The notes under the pieces: model-generated | Seen by the model: only the letters and a program-made list of their open reading frames with translations | What the model was told of the DNA's origin: nothing | Databases searched by the model: none | Assembly: GCF_049240685.1 (NCBI RefSeq) | Contig: NZ_JBMLSD010000470.1 | Location: 1-23,723, forward strand | Length of the DNA stretch: 23,723 nt | From: Flectobacillus sp049240685 | GTDB lineage: Bacteria > Bacteroidota > Bacteroidia > Cytophagales > Spirosomataceae | Direction: 5' to 3' | Translations under genes and position numbers: made by a program | In this document: positions 14,524 through 23,720 of the stretch, one piece after another | Position numbering within the stretch: position 1 is the first letter of the stretch | Layout: each line of letters starts with the position of its first letter

Positions 14524-14837
14524 CCCTCGTGTATCTGAGATTGCTCAAAGCCAATTTCGAACATTTAGTTCAGTGCTTCACTGAGCAAGAATCACTTACT
14601 GGTCAAACAGGTTTATTATTAAGACTGAGAGCAGAAGATATTTTATCAAACTCATTGAGTCAAGCCTTATCGACACCAGAGGTAACCGACGAAAACCTTC
14701 AGTGGGTTCGTGAGGCCGTAACGACCTATTTAAGATATTATCCAGAAAATATTTCAAGTAGTAATCTAGCTACCCTCGACGACGAAATCGACTTATTACT
14801 TCACAGAATTATGGAGATAGCAGAACACTTAGAATGA
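14511..14837 (+). CDS. Small acidic helical protein, putative immunity partner
   Basis: A 108-residue protein starting at ATG 14511, inside the last codons of the preceding gene (13-bp overlap in another frame), so translation of the two is probably coupled. It has no signal peptide or membrane segment. It is rich in Leu, Glu and Asp with few basic residues, and predicted by eye to be almost wholly helical. I do not recognise the family. Size, acidity, cytoplasmic location and tight overlap behind a toxin-like gene are what is expected of an immunity protein, though an exported toxin with a cytoplasmic partner would protect only against re-entry or premature folding. A chaperone is an alternative. 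The downstream 14838-14862 is a gtgaattgt tandem stretch without coding content. Confidence 0.7.
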   Translation: METLTLVYLRLLKANFEHLVQCFTEQESLTGQTGLLLRLRAEDILSNSLSQALSTPEVTDENLQWVREAVTTYLRYYPENISSSNLATLDDEIDLLLHRIMEIAEHLE

Positions 14838-14868
14838 TGAATTGTGAATTGTGAATTGTGAATTATCC

Positions 14869-15016
14869 TTTGTCCTTGCCTAAAATAGGTTGCCTTTGAG
14901 GCAAGGACAAAAAAAANNNNNNNNNNNNNNNNNNNNNNNNNNNNNNNNNNNNNNNNNNNNNNNNNNNNNNNNNNNNNNNNNNNNNNNNNNNNNNNNNNNN
15001 NNNNNNNNNNNNNNNN
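14869..15016. other. Hairpin and second 100-N assembly gap
   Basis: A 12-bp perfect inverted repeat, TTTGTCCTTGCC (14869-14880) and GGCAAGGACAAA (14900-14911), with a nested TTGCC-GGCAA stem, ends in an A-run and then 100 N's (14917-15016). The two gap edges share no sequence, so unlike the first gap an unknown amount may be missing here. The hairpin could be the 3' end of the immunity-like gene's transcript, but no T-tract is visible. Confidence 0.65.
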
Positions 15017-15021
15017 CACTC

Positions 15022-15062
15022 AAAAAAATACCCCCTCGTCCATATAGATGAGGGGGATTTTT
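15022..15062. terminator. Bidirectional terminator at the end of susCD
   Basis: Stem CCCCCTCGTC (15031-15040) and GATGAGGGGG (15047-15056), with one G-U pair and a 6-nt loop. Seven A's on the left and five T's on the right give a T-tract for either strand. It lies 30 bp beyond the susD stop on the minus strand and faces the converging gene pair from the left. Confidence 0.85.
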
Positions 15063-15092
15063 ATTATCATTCAGTTTTTCACTTATTTATTT

Positions 15093-16679
15093 TTATTTTA
15101 CATCCCAGAAAATCTTCGCGTCACGTGTATCTTTTGCTGAAACGGCGCTATAGTTCGGGTTGAATGTACGTTCACGACCAGGGTAAGTCAATCTGTTTGG
15201 TGGTAAAGCAAAACCAGAAGTATTATCCGCTACAAAAGTCAACTGAGGATATTTTGTACGACGAAGTTCAGACCAAGCTTGCACCGATTGCATAAAGCCA
15301 AATTGCACCCATTTTTGTGTCCAAATCAAAGCTAATTTCTGAGTCGAAGAACCAGCATATTTAATACTAGAATTTGCCAAGAAATCATTTACAGCTGCAG
15401 TAGATGGAGCAGTTAATTTTGGAGCTGTGCTATTACTCAAGTTATTCAATGCATAATAATAAGCAATGGATTGAGCTACACCCTTATTGTAGGCAGCTGC
15501 TGCATCGGTGGTAGTTCCCCAACGCTCGTAGGCTTCAGCTTTCAACAAATGTGTTTCGGCAGAAGTAAAAATTACACCTGGCAATTTGCTGTTGTACACA
15601 AATGTAGCTGAATCAAGCACAGCATATTTACCATTTGTAATATTAGTAGCTTGGTCGTTTGAGTTCAAATCCAAAGGCATCGCATTATAATCTGTATTGG
15701 CCACCCATTTGCTACCATCCTGACGACCACCTTTGTCATAAATTACCGCAATACGAGGGTCGTTTGCAGGTTTCAACACTTTGTCTAATAAGAATGAAGC
15801 CCCCAAATGGTTGTTTGACTCATAAAAAGCATTACGCAAGTTGTCGACATAAGTTGTTACAGGGTTCAACAAAGCGTTTTGGGTTGTTTCTTCCAACAAA
15901 GGATATTGAGTTGGGTTATTCAACATTTCCATCACTTCGGCTTTTGCTTTTGCTTCATCCACGAATGAAATACGCATTAAAGCACGCAAACGCAAAGAGT
16001 TGGCCAAACGGCGCCATTTAGTCACGTCTCCTTGGAAAAGGATATCTTGTTTCTTGAAAGAACTAGCCGTAACGCTGCTCAAGTTAGCTGTAGCAAAATA
16101 ATTTGCGGCATCTTTCAAACCCGAGATAACGCTATTATATACCTCTTTAGCATCATCATACTTTGGCGAAACGATTGAACCGTTTAGGTTTAGCATACCT
16201 GCTTCTGAGAACGGAATATCTCCCCAAAGGTCAACCATTTGAGCAGTTTGCTCCAACATGGCTACTTTAGAAGCATTTACAAACACATCTGCGTTTTGTT
16301 TTTCGGTGGCAGAAAGTTTGGCATACTGCTTTTCAATTTCGCGATAATGAGCCAAAGGACCACTGCCATTTCCGTTGGTGGTGTAATAATCACCCCAGCG
16401 TTGCTCGGTATATTGCGCCTGTTCGCGGTAAATAAATTTATCGTTGGTAAAAGAAATTACCTGAGAAAATACCCCAGCGTGAGTCAACGCGAAAGTACGC
16501 ATATCCCAATATTTTGGATAAATACGGTCGTTGTTGAGAATTTGGGTAAAAAATTTCTCAATAGAAGGAGTCGTCGTTTGTTCAGGATTCAGATACAAAT
16601 CATCGAGTTGGTCTTTACAGCTACTCAATGTACCTACAATCGCTAACATCGCACTTATTTTGATGAATGTCTTTTTCAT
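15093..16679 (-). CDS. SusD/RagB-family glycan-binding outer-membrane lipoprotein
   Basis: A 528-residue protein with a lipoprotein signal peptide ending LSSC, so Cys21 is lipidated. The following CKDQLDDLYLNPE and the helical tetratricopeptide-like body (LLKAEAYERWG, VQFGFMQSVQAWSELRRTKYP) are typical of the SusD-like subfamily of nutrient binders. SusD proteins cap the SusC channel on the cell surface and capture the oligosaccharide before uptake. It lies 31 bp downstream of susC on the same strand, the canonical order, and ends at a strong terminator. The substrate cannot be told from the sequence; peptide-binding relatives also exist. Intact. Confidence 0.93.
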   Translation of the reverse strand: MKKTFIKISAMLAIVGTLSSCKDQLDDLYLNPEQTTTPSIEKFFTQILNNDRIYPKYWDMRTFALTHAGVFSQVISFTNDKFIYREQAQYTEQRWGDYYTTNGNGSGPLAHYREIEKQYAKLSATEKQNADVFVNASKVAMLEQTAQMVDLWGDIPFSEAGMLNLNGSIVSPKYDDAKEVYNSVISGLKDAANYFATANLSSVTASSFKKQDILFQGDVTKWRRLANSLRLRALMRISFVDEAKAKAEVMEMLNNPTQYPLLEETTQNALLNPVTTYVDNLRNAFYESNNHLGASFLLDKVLKPANDPRIAVIYDKGGRQDGSKWVANTDYNAMPLDLNSNDQATNITNGKYAVLDSATFVYNSKLPGVIFTSAETHLLKAEAYERWGTTTDAAAAYNKGVAQSIAYYYALNNLSNSTAPKLTAPSTAAVNDFLANSSIKYAGSSTQKLALIWTQKWVQFGFMQSVQAWSELRRTKYPQLTFVADNTSGFALPPNRLTYPGRERTFNPNYSAVSAKDTRDAKIFWDVK

Positions 16680-16710
16680 ACTTTTCTAAATAAAATGTCT
16701 GATTGGTTGA

Positions 16711-19700
16711 TTAAAAACTAGCGTGTAAAGCCACACCAAAGCTACGAGTTGCCGCTGTCGAACCTTCGTCGATACCCTGACGGTTCCAGCTTGTACCAAT
16801 TGGTGCTTCTGGGTCAAGATTTTTCAAAGTACGGTACAAGTAGAATAGGTTACGACCAATCAAAGACACACGAACATTTTGCAAGCGTAATTTTTGAGCA
16901 ACTGCCGTTGGCAAGGTATAAGACAAAATTGCTTCACGAACTTTCAAGTAGCTATTGTTATACACAGCACCGTTTTCGTACCATCCTGTAGCCCCCCAAG
17001 TATAGGTATTCATGTAATAAGAAGCGGCATCAATAATTTTGGTATTTTTCTCACCGTTTGCGGTTACACCATCCAACAATACACCATCATGATATACTTT
17101 TCCGCCGTTTGGAGCAGTAGCCGTGTGGCTCGATAACAATACGTTGTTGCCACTTGCATCTACATAATATGGCAAACCACCGTTTTCGGCATCACGATAT
17201 TTCATCGTACTTTCAAACATCCCCGCACCTGTTGCATACAACAATGGATTTGATACCAATTGTCCGCCGATACGGTAATCCATGTTGATATCCAAACTAA
17301 AGTTTTTGTAGGTAAATGAGTTCAAGAAACCACCGATTAATTTCGGCATTACGTTACCTACTTTTTTGTAGTCAGAAGTCAAAGTATAAAGACCATCCTC
17401 AGAGATAATAAAGTTACCTTTTGAGTCAGTAGCACGTACGTGAGTATAGATATTTCCTAAGTAATCACCTTCGTCAGCTACAATTTTAATGGCCGATTGG
17501 TCAGCATCATACGCCACTAACTGAGGGATACCCTTTGCCAATTTCTCTACCTTGGTACGGTTGATGGCAGCGTTGATACGAGTATTCCAAGAGAAATCGC
17601 GAGTTCTGATTGGTGTTGCATAAATCGATGCCTCCCAACCAAACGAGCGAAGTTCACCTACGTTTGCCAACACCGAACTAGCACCAGTACTTGTCGGAAT
17701 CGACGTTTGAAGGATTTGGTCTTTGATACGGCTGTTGTAGTAAGTCAGGTCAAAACCTAATTTATTTTTGAAAAACTTGGTTTCTAAACCAAATTCATTT
17801 TCAAACTTTTGCTCAGGTTTGATATTGTCATTACCATAGCTAGAGCTAGCACGCAAAGCTGGAACTGGACCGTTTGCAGTTTGCAAAATTGTTTGCGAAT
17901 ACGTTGTGTTAGCTACATACAAAGGAGGCGCATTACCTACAATACCATAAGAAGCACGGATTTTACCGTAGTTCATAAAATTAGGCATTTGGAAAGCATC
18001 CGAGAACACAAAACCAGAGTTTACCGAAGTATAGAAATAGCTGTTATTTCCTGCTGGCAATGTTGAAGAGTATTCTTGACGAGCTGTACCTTCTACAAAC
18101 AACATGTTTTTGTAAGCTGCATTCAATGTCCCCAAGTAAGCAAACTTAATCATTTCTCTACGAGCAGCACTAGCATTCAATACGTTAGTAGAGTTGTTCA
18201 TACTAAACCAGTTTTCAATTACCAAACCACCATTTGTACCTACAGATTGGTCATAGTATTTTTCCTGACGACCTTGTACACCAGCCGAAGCAGTCAAATC
18301 AAAATCAGTATTCAATTTTTTTGCATAAGTCAACATCGCATCACCGTATACGATTGAATAACGACCACTTGCTACACGGTATTCGCCTGTACTATTACCT
18401 GAGTTGAATAAAGTTGGGAACTCATTGTATTTTTTCACTTCAGTACCCAAGCTAGTAAAGTCATTACCCACACGACCACGCAAACCAAATTCATTATTGA
18501 TTTTGTAATTCAAAGTAACCGAGCTCAGTACACGATCCTGATTTTCGTCCTCGCTGTTGCGCAAAGCATTCCACAACAAATCCATAATATCACCACCACG
18601 AATATTGTATTTGAACGCTTCAGCAGGGTTACGAGCAGGTACATTGAATGGTACATATTTATAACCTTGCGAAGTTTGATAATGATTCAAGAAGTTATTC
18701 ATATCCTCTGCACGGCTAAAGAAACCACCATAGTTAGCTGTTACACGGTTGATTTGTTCAGGACGGTTATGCACTTTTGAGTTGATATAACTTACCACTA
18801 CATCAGCAGTAACTTTATTACTCAATTTTACAGAAGAGTTCAAATTGAAAGTATTACGTTTCAAATTACTTCCGCGCATAATACCAGCGTAATCTGTTCC
18901 TGTATAAGAAAAACGGTAAGAACCTTTATCAGTAGCATTTGAGAAAGCTGCGTTAACCGTTGAGTTATAACCTGTTTGATAGAAATCGTTGAAGTTGTTA
19001 GGCTTAGCGCTATACGACTGCATAGTACCATCCCACCAAGGCATCATTCTGCCATCCATTTTAGGTCCAAATTGAGCATAAGCTCTAAAGTTTACACGCT
19101 TCGAACCGTCAGGGTTTGTGATAAAACCTTCCGCATCAGCTCCTACAGCCAAGTTGGTAGCACGGTCATAACCAGGGCCATATACATTCTGATACTGTGG
19201 TGTAAATGCCACACGCTCTTGGTTATACGTGTAATTAAGTTCTACTCCCATACCTTTACCTTTCACACCAGATTTTGTTGTAATCACAATTACACCATTT
19301 GATGCTTCAGAACCATACAATGCTGTTGCAGAAGCACCCTTCAATACCGATAAGCTCGCAATGTCGGCAGGGTTGATATCCAAAATACCGTTACCACGGA
19401 TACGTTGGTCGTCCCAATAACCGCCATTGTTTAGGCCATTTGCACCAGCTTGGTTAAAATCACGGATTACGATACCGTCTACCACATAAAGCGGTTGAGT
19501 ATTGTAATTCAAAGAGTTAACCCCACGTACTTGTACGTTTACGGCAGAGGTAGCTCCCCCGGGCGCAGTAGTGATTTTGACACCAGCTACTTTACCATAC
19601 AAGGCCGAAGCAAAGTTGGTATTACCCGAAGCAGTAATTTCTTTACTCGAAACCGTTCCTATCGAGTAACCTAGTGCTTTTTGTTCGCGCTTGATACCCA

Positions 19701-20034
19701 AGGCCGTAACAACCACCTCATCAAGGTCTTGTGAAGTAGCTTCCAAAACCACGTCGATGGTTGTACGTCCCGACACTTCAACTGTCTTAGTAGCAAAGCC
19801 CAAAGATTGGAAAACTAATGATGCGTTTTTGGCAACCGAAATAGTATAATTACCAGAACCGTCGGTTACTGTACCTTTCGTGGTACCTTTTACTAAAATA
19901 CTTACGCCTGCTAAGGCTGATTGATTGCTATCCACAACCTTACCTTTGACAACTTGTTGAGCCATAACAAGTTGTCCAGTCAAAATCAAGAGTGTAGCAA
20001 ATAACGTAGTAAAAATTTTTCTACATGCTTTCAT
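16711..20034 (-). CDS. SusC/RagA-family TonB-dependent outer-membrane transporter
   Basis: An 1107-residue protein. Residues 1-25 are a signal peptide (ending VMAQ). About 28-98 form the carboxypeptidase-regulatory-like extension (VKGKVVDSNQSALAGVSILVKG). The TonB box region is DLDEVVVTALG (103-113). The plug domain spans about 115-255, with the SusC hallmarks VQVRGVNSLNYNTQPLYVVDG and LKGASATALYGSEASNGVIVITTKSG. The rest is a 22-strand barrel ending in Phe (ALHASF) for BAM recognition. It imports oligosaccharides across the outer membrane with SusD, driven by TonB-ExbBD. No FecR-like signalling domain is present at the N-terminus, so it is not an obvious anti-sigma-coupled receptor. A long AT-rich leader precedes it. 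Intact. Confidence 0.95.
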   Translation of the reverse strand: MKACRKIFTTLFATLLILTGQLVMAQQVVKGKVVDSNQSALAGVSILVKGTTKGTVTDGSGNYTISVAKNASLVFQSLGFATKTVEVSGRTTIDVVLEATSQDLDEVVVTALGIKREQKALGYSIGTVSSKEITASGNTNFASALYGKVAGVKITTAPGGATSAVNVQVRGVNSLNYNTQPLYVVDGIVIRDFNQAGANGLNNGGYWDDQRIRGNGILDINPADIASLSVLKGASATALYGSEASNGVIVITTKSGVKGKGMGVELNYTYNQERVAFTPQYQNVYGPGYDRATNLAVGADAEGFITNPDGSKRVNFRAYAQFGPKMDGRMMPWWDGTMQSYSAKPNNFNDFYQTGYNSTVNAAFSNATDKGSYRFSYTGTDYAGIMRGSNLKRNTFNLNSSVKLSNKVTADVVVSYINSKVHNRPEQINRVTANYGGFFSRAEDMNNFLNHYQTSQGYKYVPFNVPARNPAEAFKYNIRGGDIMDLLWNALRNSEDENQDRVLSSVTLNYKINNEFGLRGRVGNDFTSLGTEVKKYNEFPTLFNSGNSTGEYRVASGRYSIVYGDAMLTYAKKLNTDFDLTASAGVQGRQEKYYDQSVGTNGGLVIENWFSMNNSTNVLNASAARREMIKFAYLGTLNAAYKNMLFVEGTARQEYSSTLPAGNNSYFYTSVNSGFVFSDAFQMPNFMNYGKIRASYGIVGNAPPLYVANTTYSQTILQTANGPVPALRASSSYGNDNIKPEQKFENEFGLETKFFKNKLGFDLTYYNSRIKDQILQTSIPTSTGASSVLANVGELRSFGWEASIYATPIRTRDFSWNTRINAAINRTKVEKLAKGIPQLVAYDADQSAIKIVADEGDYLGNIYTHVRATDSKGNFIISEDGLYTLTSDYKKVGNVMPKLIGGFLNSFTYKNFSLDINMDYRIGGQLVSNPLLYATGAGMFESTMKYRDAENGGLPYYVDASGNNVLLSSHTATAPNGGKVYHDGVLLDGVTANGEKNTKIIDAASYYMNTYTWGATGWYENGAVYNNSYLKVREAILSYTLPTAVAQKLRLQNVRVSLIGRNLFYLYRTLKNLDPEAPIGTSWNRQGIDEGSTAATRSFGVALHASF

Positions 20035-20110
20035 TGTTAGGAATTAAAAAGATGAAAATTGAAAATTGAGCTCTACATGAGCAAGTTTGTTTAAAATAGT
20101 TTTAGAGTGT

Positions 20111-20149
20111 TTACTGAGGAAAACCTTCCCTCCTTTCATTGTTTTTCAT
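20111..20149 (-). other. Possible 12-codon upstream open frame in the susC leader
   Basis: ATG at 20149 to TAA at 20111 reads MKNNERREGFPQ on the minus strand, 76 nt ahead of the susC start. It includes a purine stretch GAAAGGAGGGAAGG, unusual in a phylum that rarely uses Shine-Dalgarno pairing. It could be a leader peptide or a site for RNA-level control, or chance. No clear promoter was found in 20035-20558, which is otherwise AT-rich and featureless to my eye. Confidence 0.25.
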
Positions 20150-20558
20150 GGTTTAAATACGGTAAGTTAATGCTGACTTAAAATCCTACAAACCACCTCC
20201 TTATCAGTAGAATAGAAAGGGTTGACTGGATTTCGCAACCAAATTAATAAAATAAATTATTAAATATTAATTTATTGTAAATTATTTTAATAATAAGTTT
20301 TTCAAGGAAAATACTCGTAAAAAGCAAGAAAATTCCCGAAAAATATCTTTAAAGTAGAATTTTCAGGATAAAATCTATTGCAAAACAAGTTAAATGAGGA
20401 AGCAAAAGAGCAGATTTGTTTTTAAAATATTTTATTATTAATCTTTAATAAAACCTCTTTCATTTTACTTAAAAATCTCATTTTCAGAGAGTTACACAAC
20501 AAGCTAGACTACCTTCATAAGCTTATTTGTTATTGGTTTTAGCTTTTATGCTTACCTC

Positions 20559-20605
20559 AAAAAAATTCCAGCAAGGATAAAACCTAAGTCGTATCCTTGC
20601 TGGAA
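20559..20605 (-). terminator. Intrinsic terminator of the family 2 glycoside hydrolase gene
   Basis: Perfect 14-bp stem TTCCAGCAAGGATA (20566-20579) and TATCCTTGCTGGAA (20592-20605), a 12-nt loop, and on the minus strand seven T's immediately after (A-run 20559-20565). It starts 24 bp beyond the stop codon at 20630 and separates this gene from susCD. Confidence 0.9.
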
Positions 20606-20629
20606 AAGAACGTTGATAATTTGCGAACT

Positions 20630-23542
20630 CTAAGGATTCATCCCATTCTTTTTCACTTTCAACTCATCAGGAGCGTCTTTGGTATAGGTATTAAAATTAG
20701 GATTATAGGACTTGTCAAACAGATTTTTTACTACCTGTAAATCAACTGATTCCTGCGGGTTAAACGCTGTGGAAGCCATATATTGCTGTAAACTGTAAAG
20801 TAGTTGACGGGCGACGGGTCTTGTTTCCAAGTTCGAAGTAACATCTGCACTACAAATCAATAACTTTCCTTTACCCACTTTGGCCTCCACAATTAAACCC
20901 AGCGGCCTGTTCAAAAACCATGTATCGATTGGCTGAACTACTGGCTTGAACCCTTTAGGAAATTCATCGAGGAGCATCACCTGTGTTTTATGAACTAACT
21001 CCCACCATTGTACATTGGCATGAAAATCAGTAGGAAATGATTGAAAAGCTGGATGCTTTGGGTCGCATACAAAGCCCAATGTGTGTGGAGGACGCATTTT
21101 GAACCATGAGGTATTCCAGAAAACAGGTTGTAAATAATTAACGACTTCTTTACCCCTTTCAATTTTCCCAGCAGCTTGCAAAAAGACCTTCCCTCCTTTT
21201 TCCAAAATCTGCAAAGCTTTTTCATCTAAACTATTACAGGTATAAATTTCTTCAGAAAGTAGATTAGGCAATGTAGACGGATATACCCAAAACTCCCACT
21301 CGTTCTGAACAGAAGAACCTTTAATAGAGGCTTTAAGCAATAGTTTTTTGGCTTGATTGATTTCAGATGGAGCAAAATTGATTTTTCCAACTGGTAGATT
21401 ATTTCCTATCGCATAATCTACTGGCTGAAACTCACCCTCTAGTTCAGTTTTTCCCTCTGTATCAACAATCTGCCAAATAATAGTTGACTTTGACAAGGCT
21501 TTTTGTCCAAAATGAAAGAGCTCCACAGGTATTTGTATACTTTCATTTTGCAGAAAAACAAACTTTGGAAAACGAGTTAAAATAACCGTTGAATCACAAA
21601 ATTGACGAAAACCCTTAGCGTCGATATATCCTTTTTCCTCCCAAAAACTATCCAGCAAACCAACCAAGGCAGTGCCTTGCCCTGAATAATCGTTGAGTCC
21701 AAGCATTTGAAAACCAGCTGAAAGAGGCGTTCTAAATGCCATTTCCATTTCGTGCTTGTAACTAATGGCTTGTAGTTTGCCCGAAGCCATGAAGAAGTCT
21801 CTGCCTCGGTCGGCCATACCTCGGTCTTTTAAATCTTCCTGAAAAAGTTCATAGTTACGAGCTTCATACAAACCCTTATATTTTTTGATTTCGTCAAAAT
21901 TCGGAAAGACACACCACTGTCCCAACTCGTGAGTAATATATGGGACTGTAAAATTTTTGACTTTTTCGGCAAAATCAGCACTGCCTGAAGGAAGCTTGTC
22001 CCAAGGCAAACCACGAGGCCCCGACTTAATCATATATTCGTTGGCAGGAACCAGCGGCCAACTCATGGCTACTGAGGCGCCTGTGTATTTGCGACGAGGG
22101 TCTTTTGCTTGCCAATATTTAATAAACTTTGTTAAATAATCCACTTGCTTCCCTCCTCTTGGCTCATTGCCATAAGCCAACATACAAAAAGAGGCATAAT
22201 TACCATAAGCTTTAGCCATGCGGTTGGTTTCGTCAATAATGTATTGGTCAATCGGGTGACCGTCGCCCAAAGAGGAACCGTGATTTGCCCAACTTGGCCC
22301 TTCAGGTTGTAGATAAATACCCACTAAATCGGCAGCAATAAAGGCAGCCTCGGGAGGGCAATACGAATGAAAACGGAAGTGATTGAGCCCATAAGATTTG
22401 GCTTTTCTGAAAACCTTTTCCCAAGATGCCACATCCATTGGTGCATATCCCGTTAAGGGAAACTGGCAATTTTCGACGGTGCCTCTCAAAAATATTGGTC
22501 GTCCATTTATTTCAAAACGCGTTCCATTGATAGCAAAATCTCTCATGCCAAACTGAACATCTCTTACAGATTGCACACCTTCCTTCGTCGAAACCTGTAT
22601 ACTTAACTTATACAAAGCAGGTACGTATTCATCCCAAGTCAGAAAATCGTCACCCATGGGCAATGTATAAGTGAAGGTATTAGTACCTTTTTCTGCCTTA
22701 AAATCTACTGTAAGCGGTGTGGCTGAATGTTGTTTATTGGCATTAAAACTCTTAGCAATAAGGTTAATTTTTCCCGAAACTGTAGCAGATAGATTATTTT
22801 CTAGTTGAATGACGATTTTAGCAAGTTTTTCCTTTACATTAGGATACACCTGCACATCCGAAAGCCAAACTTGTCCTTCGGTACTCAACTCCATTTTACC
22901 CACAATACCATTCCAGTTGCCTTGTGTATGGTCCGTTATACTGTGAGAATCCTTTCCTACGTTGATTTCTTTAGTTTTATTATCTACTCGTACTGTTAGT
23001 GTATGTTTTCCTGTACTAAGTTTTCCTGTCAAATCATACACATGGGCTACACAAAGAGAATTTTGCAAACCTATTTCTTGATTATCAATCCACACACGGG
23101 TTTCGTAATGTGGGCGTTCGAGGTAAAGCCAAATACGTTGATTTTTCCAATTGGCTGGAACGGTAATATCACGTTGGTACCATGCGCCACCTACGTAATG
23201 TTTTTTAGGAGTAAGCCAAAAAGGAAATTTTGGACGAGGCCCTTGGCGGTATTTTGCCATACGGGGATTAAAATACCATGAGCTATCATAAATACTCCCT
23301 GTCCATTGGGTCTGCAGTGTAACGGCATTTCCTTTACCATTTTCAAGCATTGAGCCTGGTAATTTTACCTTATCTTTTAATTTTCGAGAAAACCATTTTT
23401 CTTGGATACCCTTATCCAAAGAATCAATGGCAAACCGCCAAGTACCTTGTAAATTAAGCTTTTGGGATTGTCCAATCGAAGCGAAACTTGGGAGGACAAA
23501 TAAGGCTATGAATAGATTTTTGAGGATTTTTTTCACGGTCAA
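20630..23542 (-). CDS. Secreted glycoside hydrolase family 2 enzyme
   Basis: A 970-residue protein with a signal peptide (residues 1-24, ending SIGQ). The N-terminal sugar-binding jelly roll (about 28-225) has GTWRF, WYQRDITVP and RPHYETRVWIDNQEIG. An immunoglobulin-like domain (about 226-335) follows, then a TIM barrel beginning at FEINGRPIFLRGT. The acid/base Glu is E460 in AYGNE and the likely nucleophile is E539 in THELGQW, as expected for a retaining GH2. About 670-970 is an extra C-terminal part with a glutamine-amidotransferase-like region (GGKVFLQAAGK, GKGKLLICSADV), common in Bacteroidota GH2 proteins. The substrate is undecided among beta-galactoside, beta-glucuronide, beta-mannoside and pectin side chains. 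It lies upstream of susCD on the same strand but has its own terminator, so it is co-located rather than clearly co-transcribed. Confidence 0.92.
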   Translation of the reverse strand: MTVKKILKNLFIALFVLPSFASIGQSQKLNLQGTWRFAIDSLDKGIQEKWFSRKLKDKVKLPGSMLENGKGNAVTLQTQWTGSIYDSSWYFNPRMAKYRQGPRPKFPFWLTPKKHYVGGAWYQRDITVPANWKNQRIWLYLERPHYETRVWIDNQEIGLQNSLCVAHVYDLTGKLSTGKHTLTVRVDNKTKEINVGKDSHSITDHTQGNWNGIVGKMELSTEGQVWLSDVQVYPNVKEKLAKIVIQLENNLSATVSGKINLIAKSFNANKQHSATPLTVDFKAEKGTNTFTYTLPMGDDFLTWDEYVPALYKLSIQVSTKEGVQSVRDVQFGMRDFAINGTRFEINGRPIFLRGTVENCQFPLTGYAPMDVASWEKVFRKAKSYGLNHFRFHSYCPPEAAFIAADLVGIYLQPEGPSWANHGSSLGDGHPIDQYIIDETNRMAKAYGNYASFCMLAYGNEPRGGKQVDYLTKFIKYWQAKDPRRKYTGASVAMSWPLVPANEYMIKSGPRGLPWDKLPSGSADFAEKVKNFTVPYITHELGQWCVFPNFDEIKKYKGLYEARNYELFQEDLKDRGMADRGRDFFMASGKLQAISYKHEMEMAFRTPLSAGFQMLGLNDYSGQGTALVGLLDSFWEEKGYIDAKGFRQFCDSTVILTRFPKFVFLQNESIQIPVELFHFGQKALSKSTIIWQIVDTEGKTELEGEFQPVDYAIGNNLPVGKINFAPSEINQAKKLLLKASIKGSSVQNEWEFWVYPSTLPNLLSEEIYTCNSLDEKALQILEKGGKVFLQAAGKIERGKEVVNYLQPVFWNTSWFKMRPPHTLGFVCDPKHPAFQSFPTDFHANVQWWELVHKTQVMLLDEFPKGFKPVVQPIDTWFLNRPLGLIVEAKVGKGKLLICSADVTSNLETRPVARQLLYSLQQYMASTAFNPQESVDLQVVKNLFDKSYNPNFNTYTKDAPDELKVKKNGMNP

Positions 23543-23605
23543 AATGGTAAGTTATACAATCAAGAATGGCTGATTAAGATAAAAATCATAGAAAGCCTAA
23601 ATTGT

Positions 23606-23613
23606 CAAATATA
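23606..23613 (-). promoter_or_regulatory. Candidate -7 promoter box for the GH2 gene
   Basis: TATATTTG on the minus strand matches TAnnTTTG exactly, 63 nt upstream of the ATG at 23542. I do not see a TTTG at the right distance further upstream, so this is only half a promoter. Confidence 0.3.
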
Positions 23614-23665
23614 ACTTGTAAAAATCTACACTCCATCATGTATCATCCTGATGATTGTCGATTTT

Positions 23666-23720
23666 CTTGTTCGAGACTTTGTCTCGGACTCACTCTTGCT
23701 TCAGTTTTAAAACTGTTTAA
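23666..23720. repeat. Third copy of the two-hairpin family B repeat
   Basis: GTTCGAGAC-ttt-GTCTCGGAC (23669-23689), followed by cagttttaaaactg (about 23702-23715). Relative to the copies at 2465-2485 and 13104-13124, one stem pair has changed from A-T to G-C on both sides (CAAGAC/GTCTTG to CGAGAC/GTCTCG). The T-tract is degraded here, so terminator function is doubtful. Confidence 0.7.

Noticed and set aside
14801..15019. Minus-strand open frame reading through the second N gap
   Set aside because: Mostly unknown bases and repeat text; no coding signal.
20220..20300. TTAATTTG on the minus strand as a susC -7 box
   Set aside because: It misses the required A at position two and no TTTG lies at the proper distance upstream.
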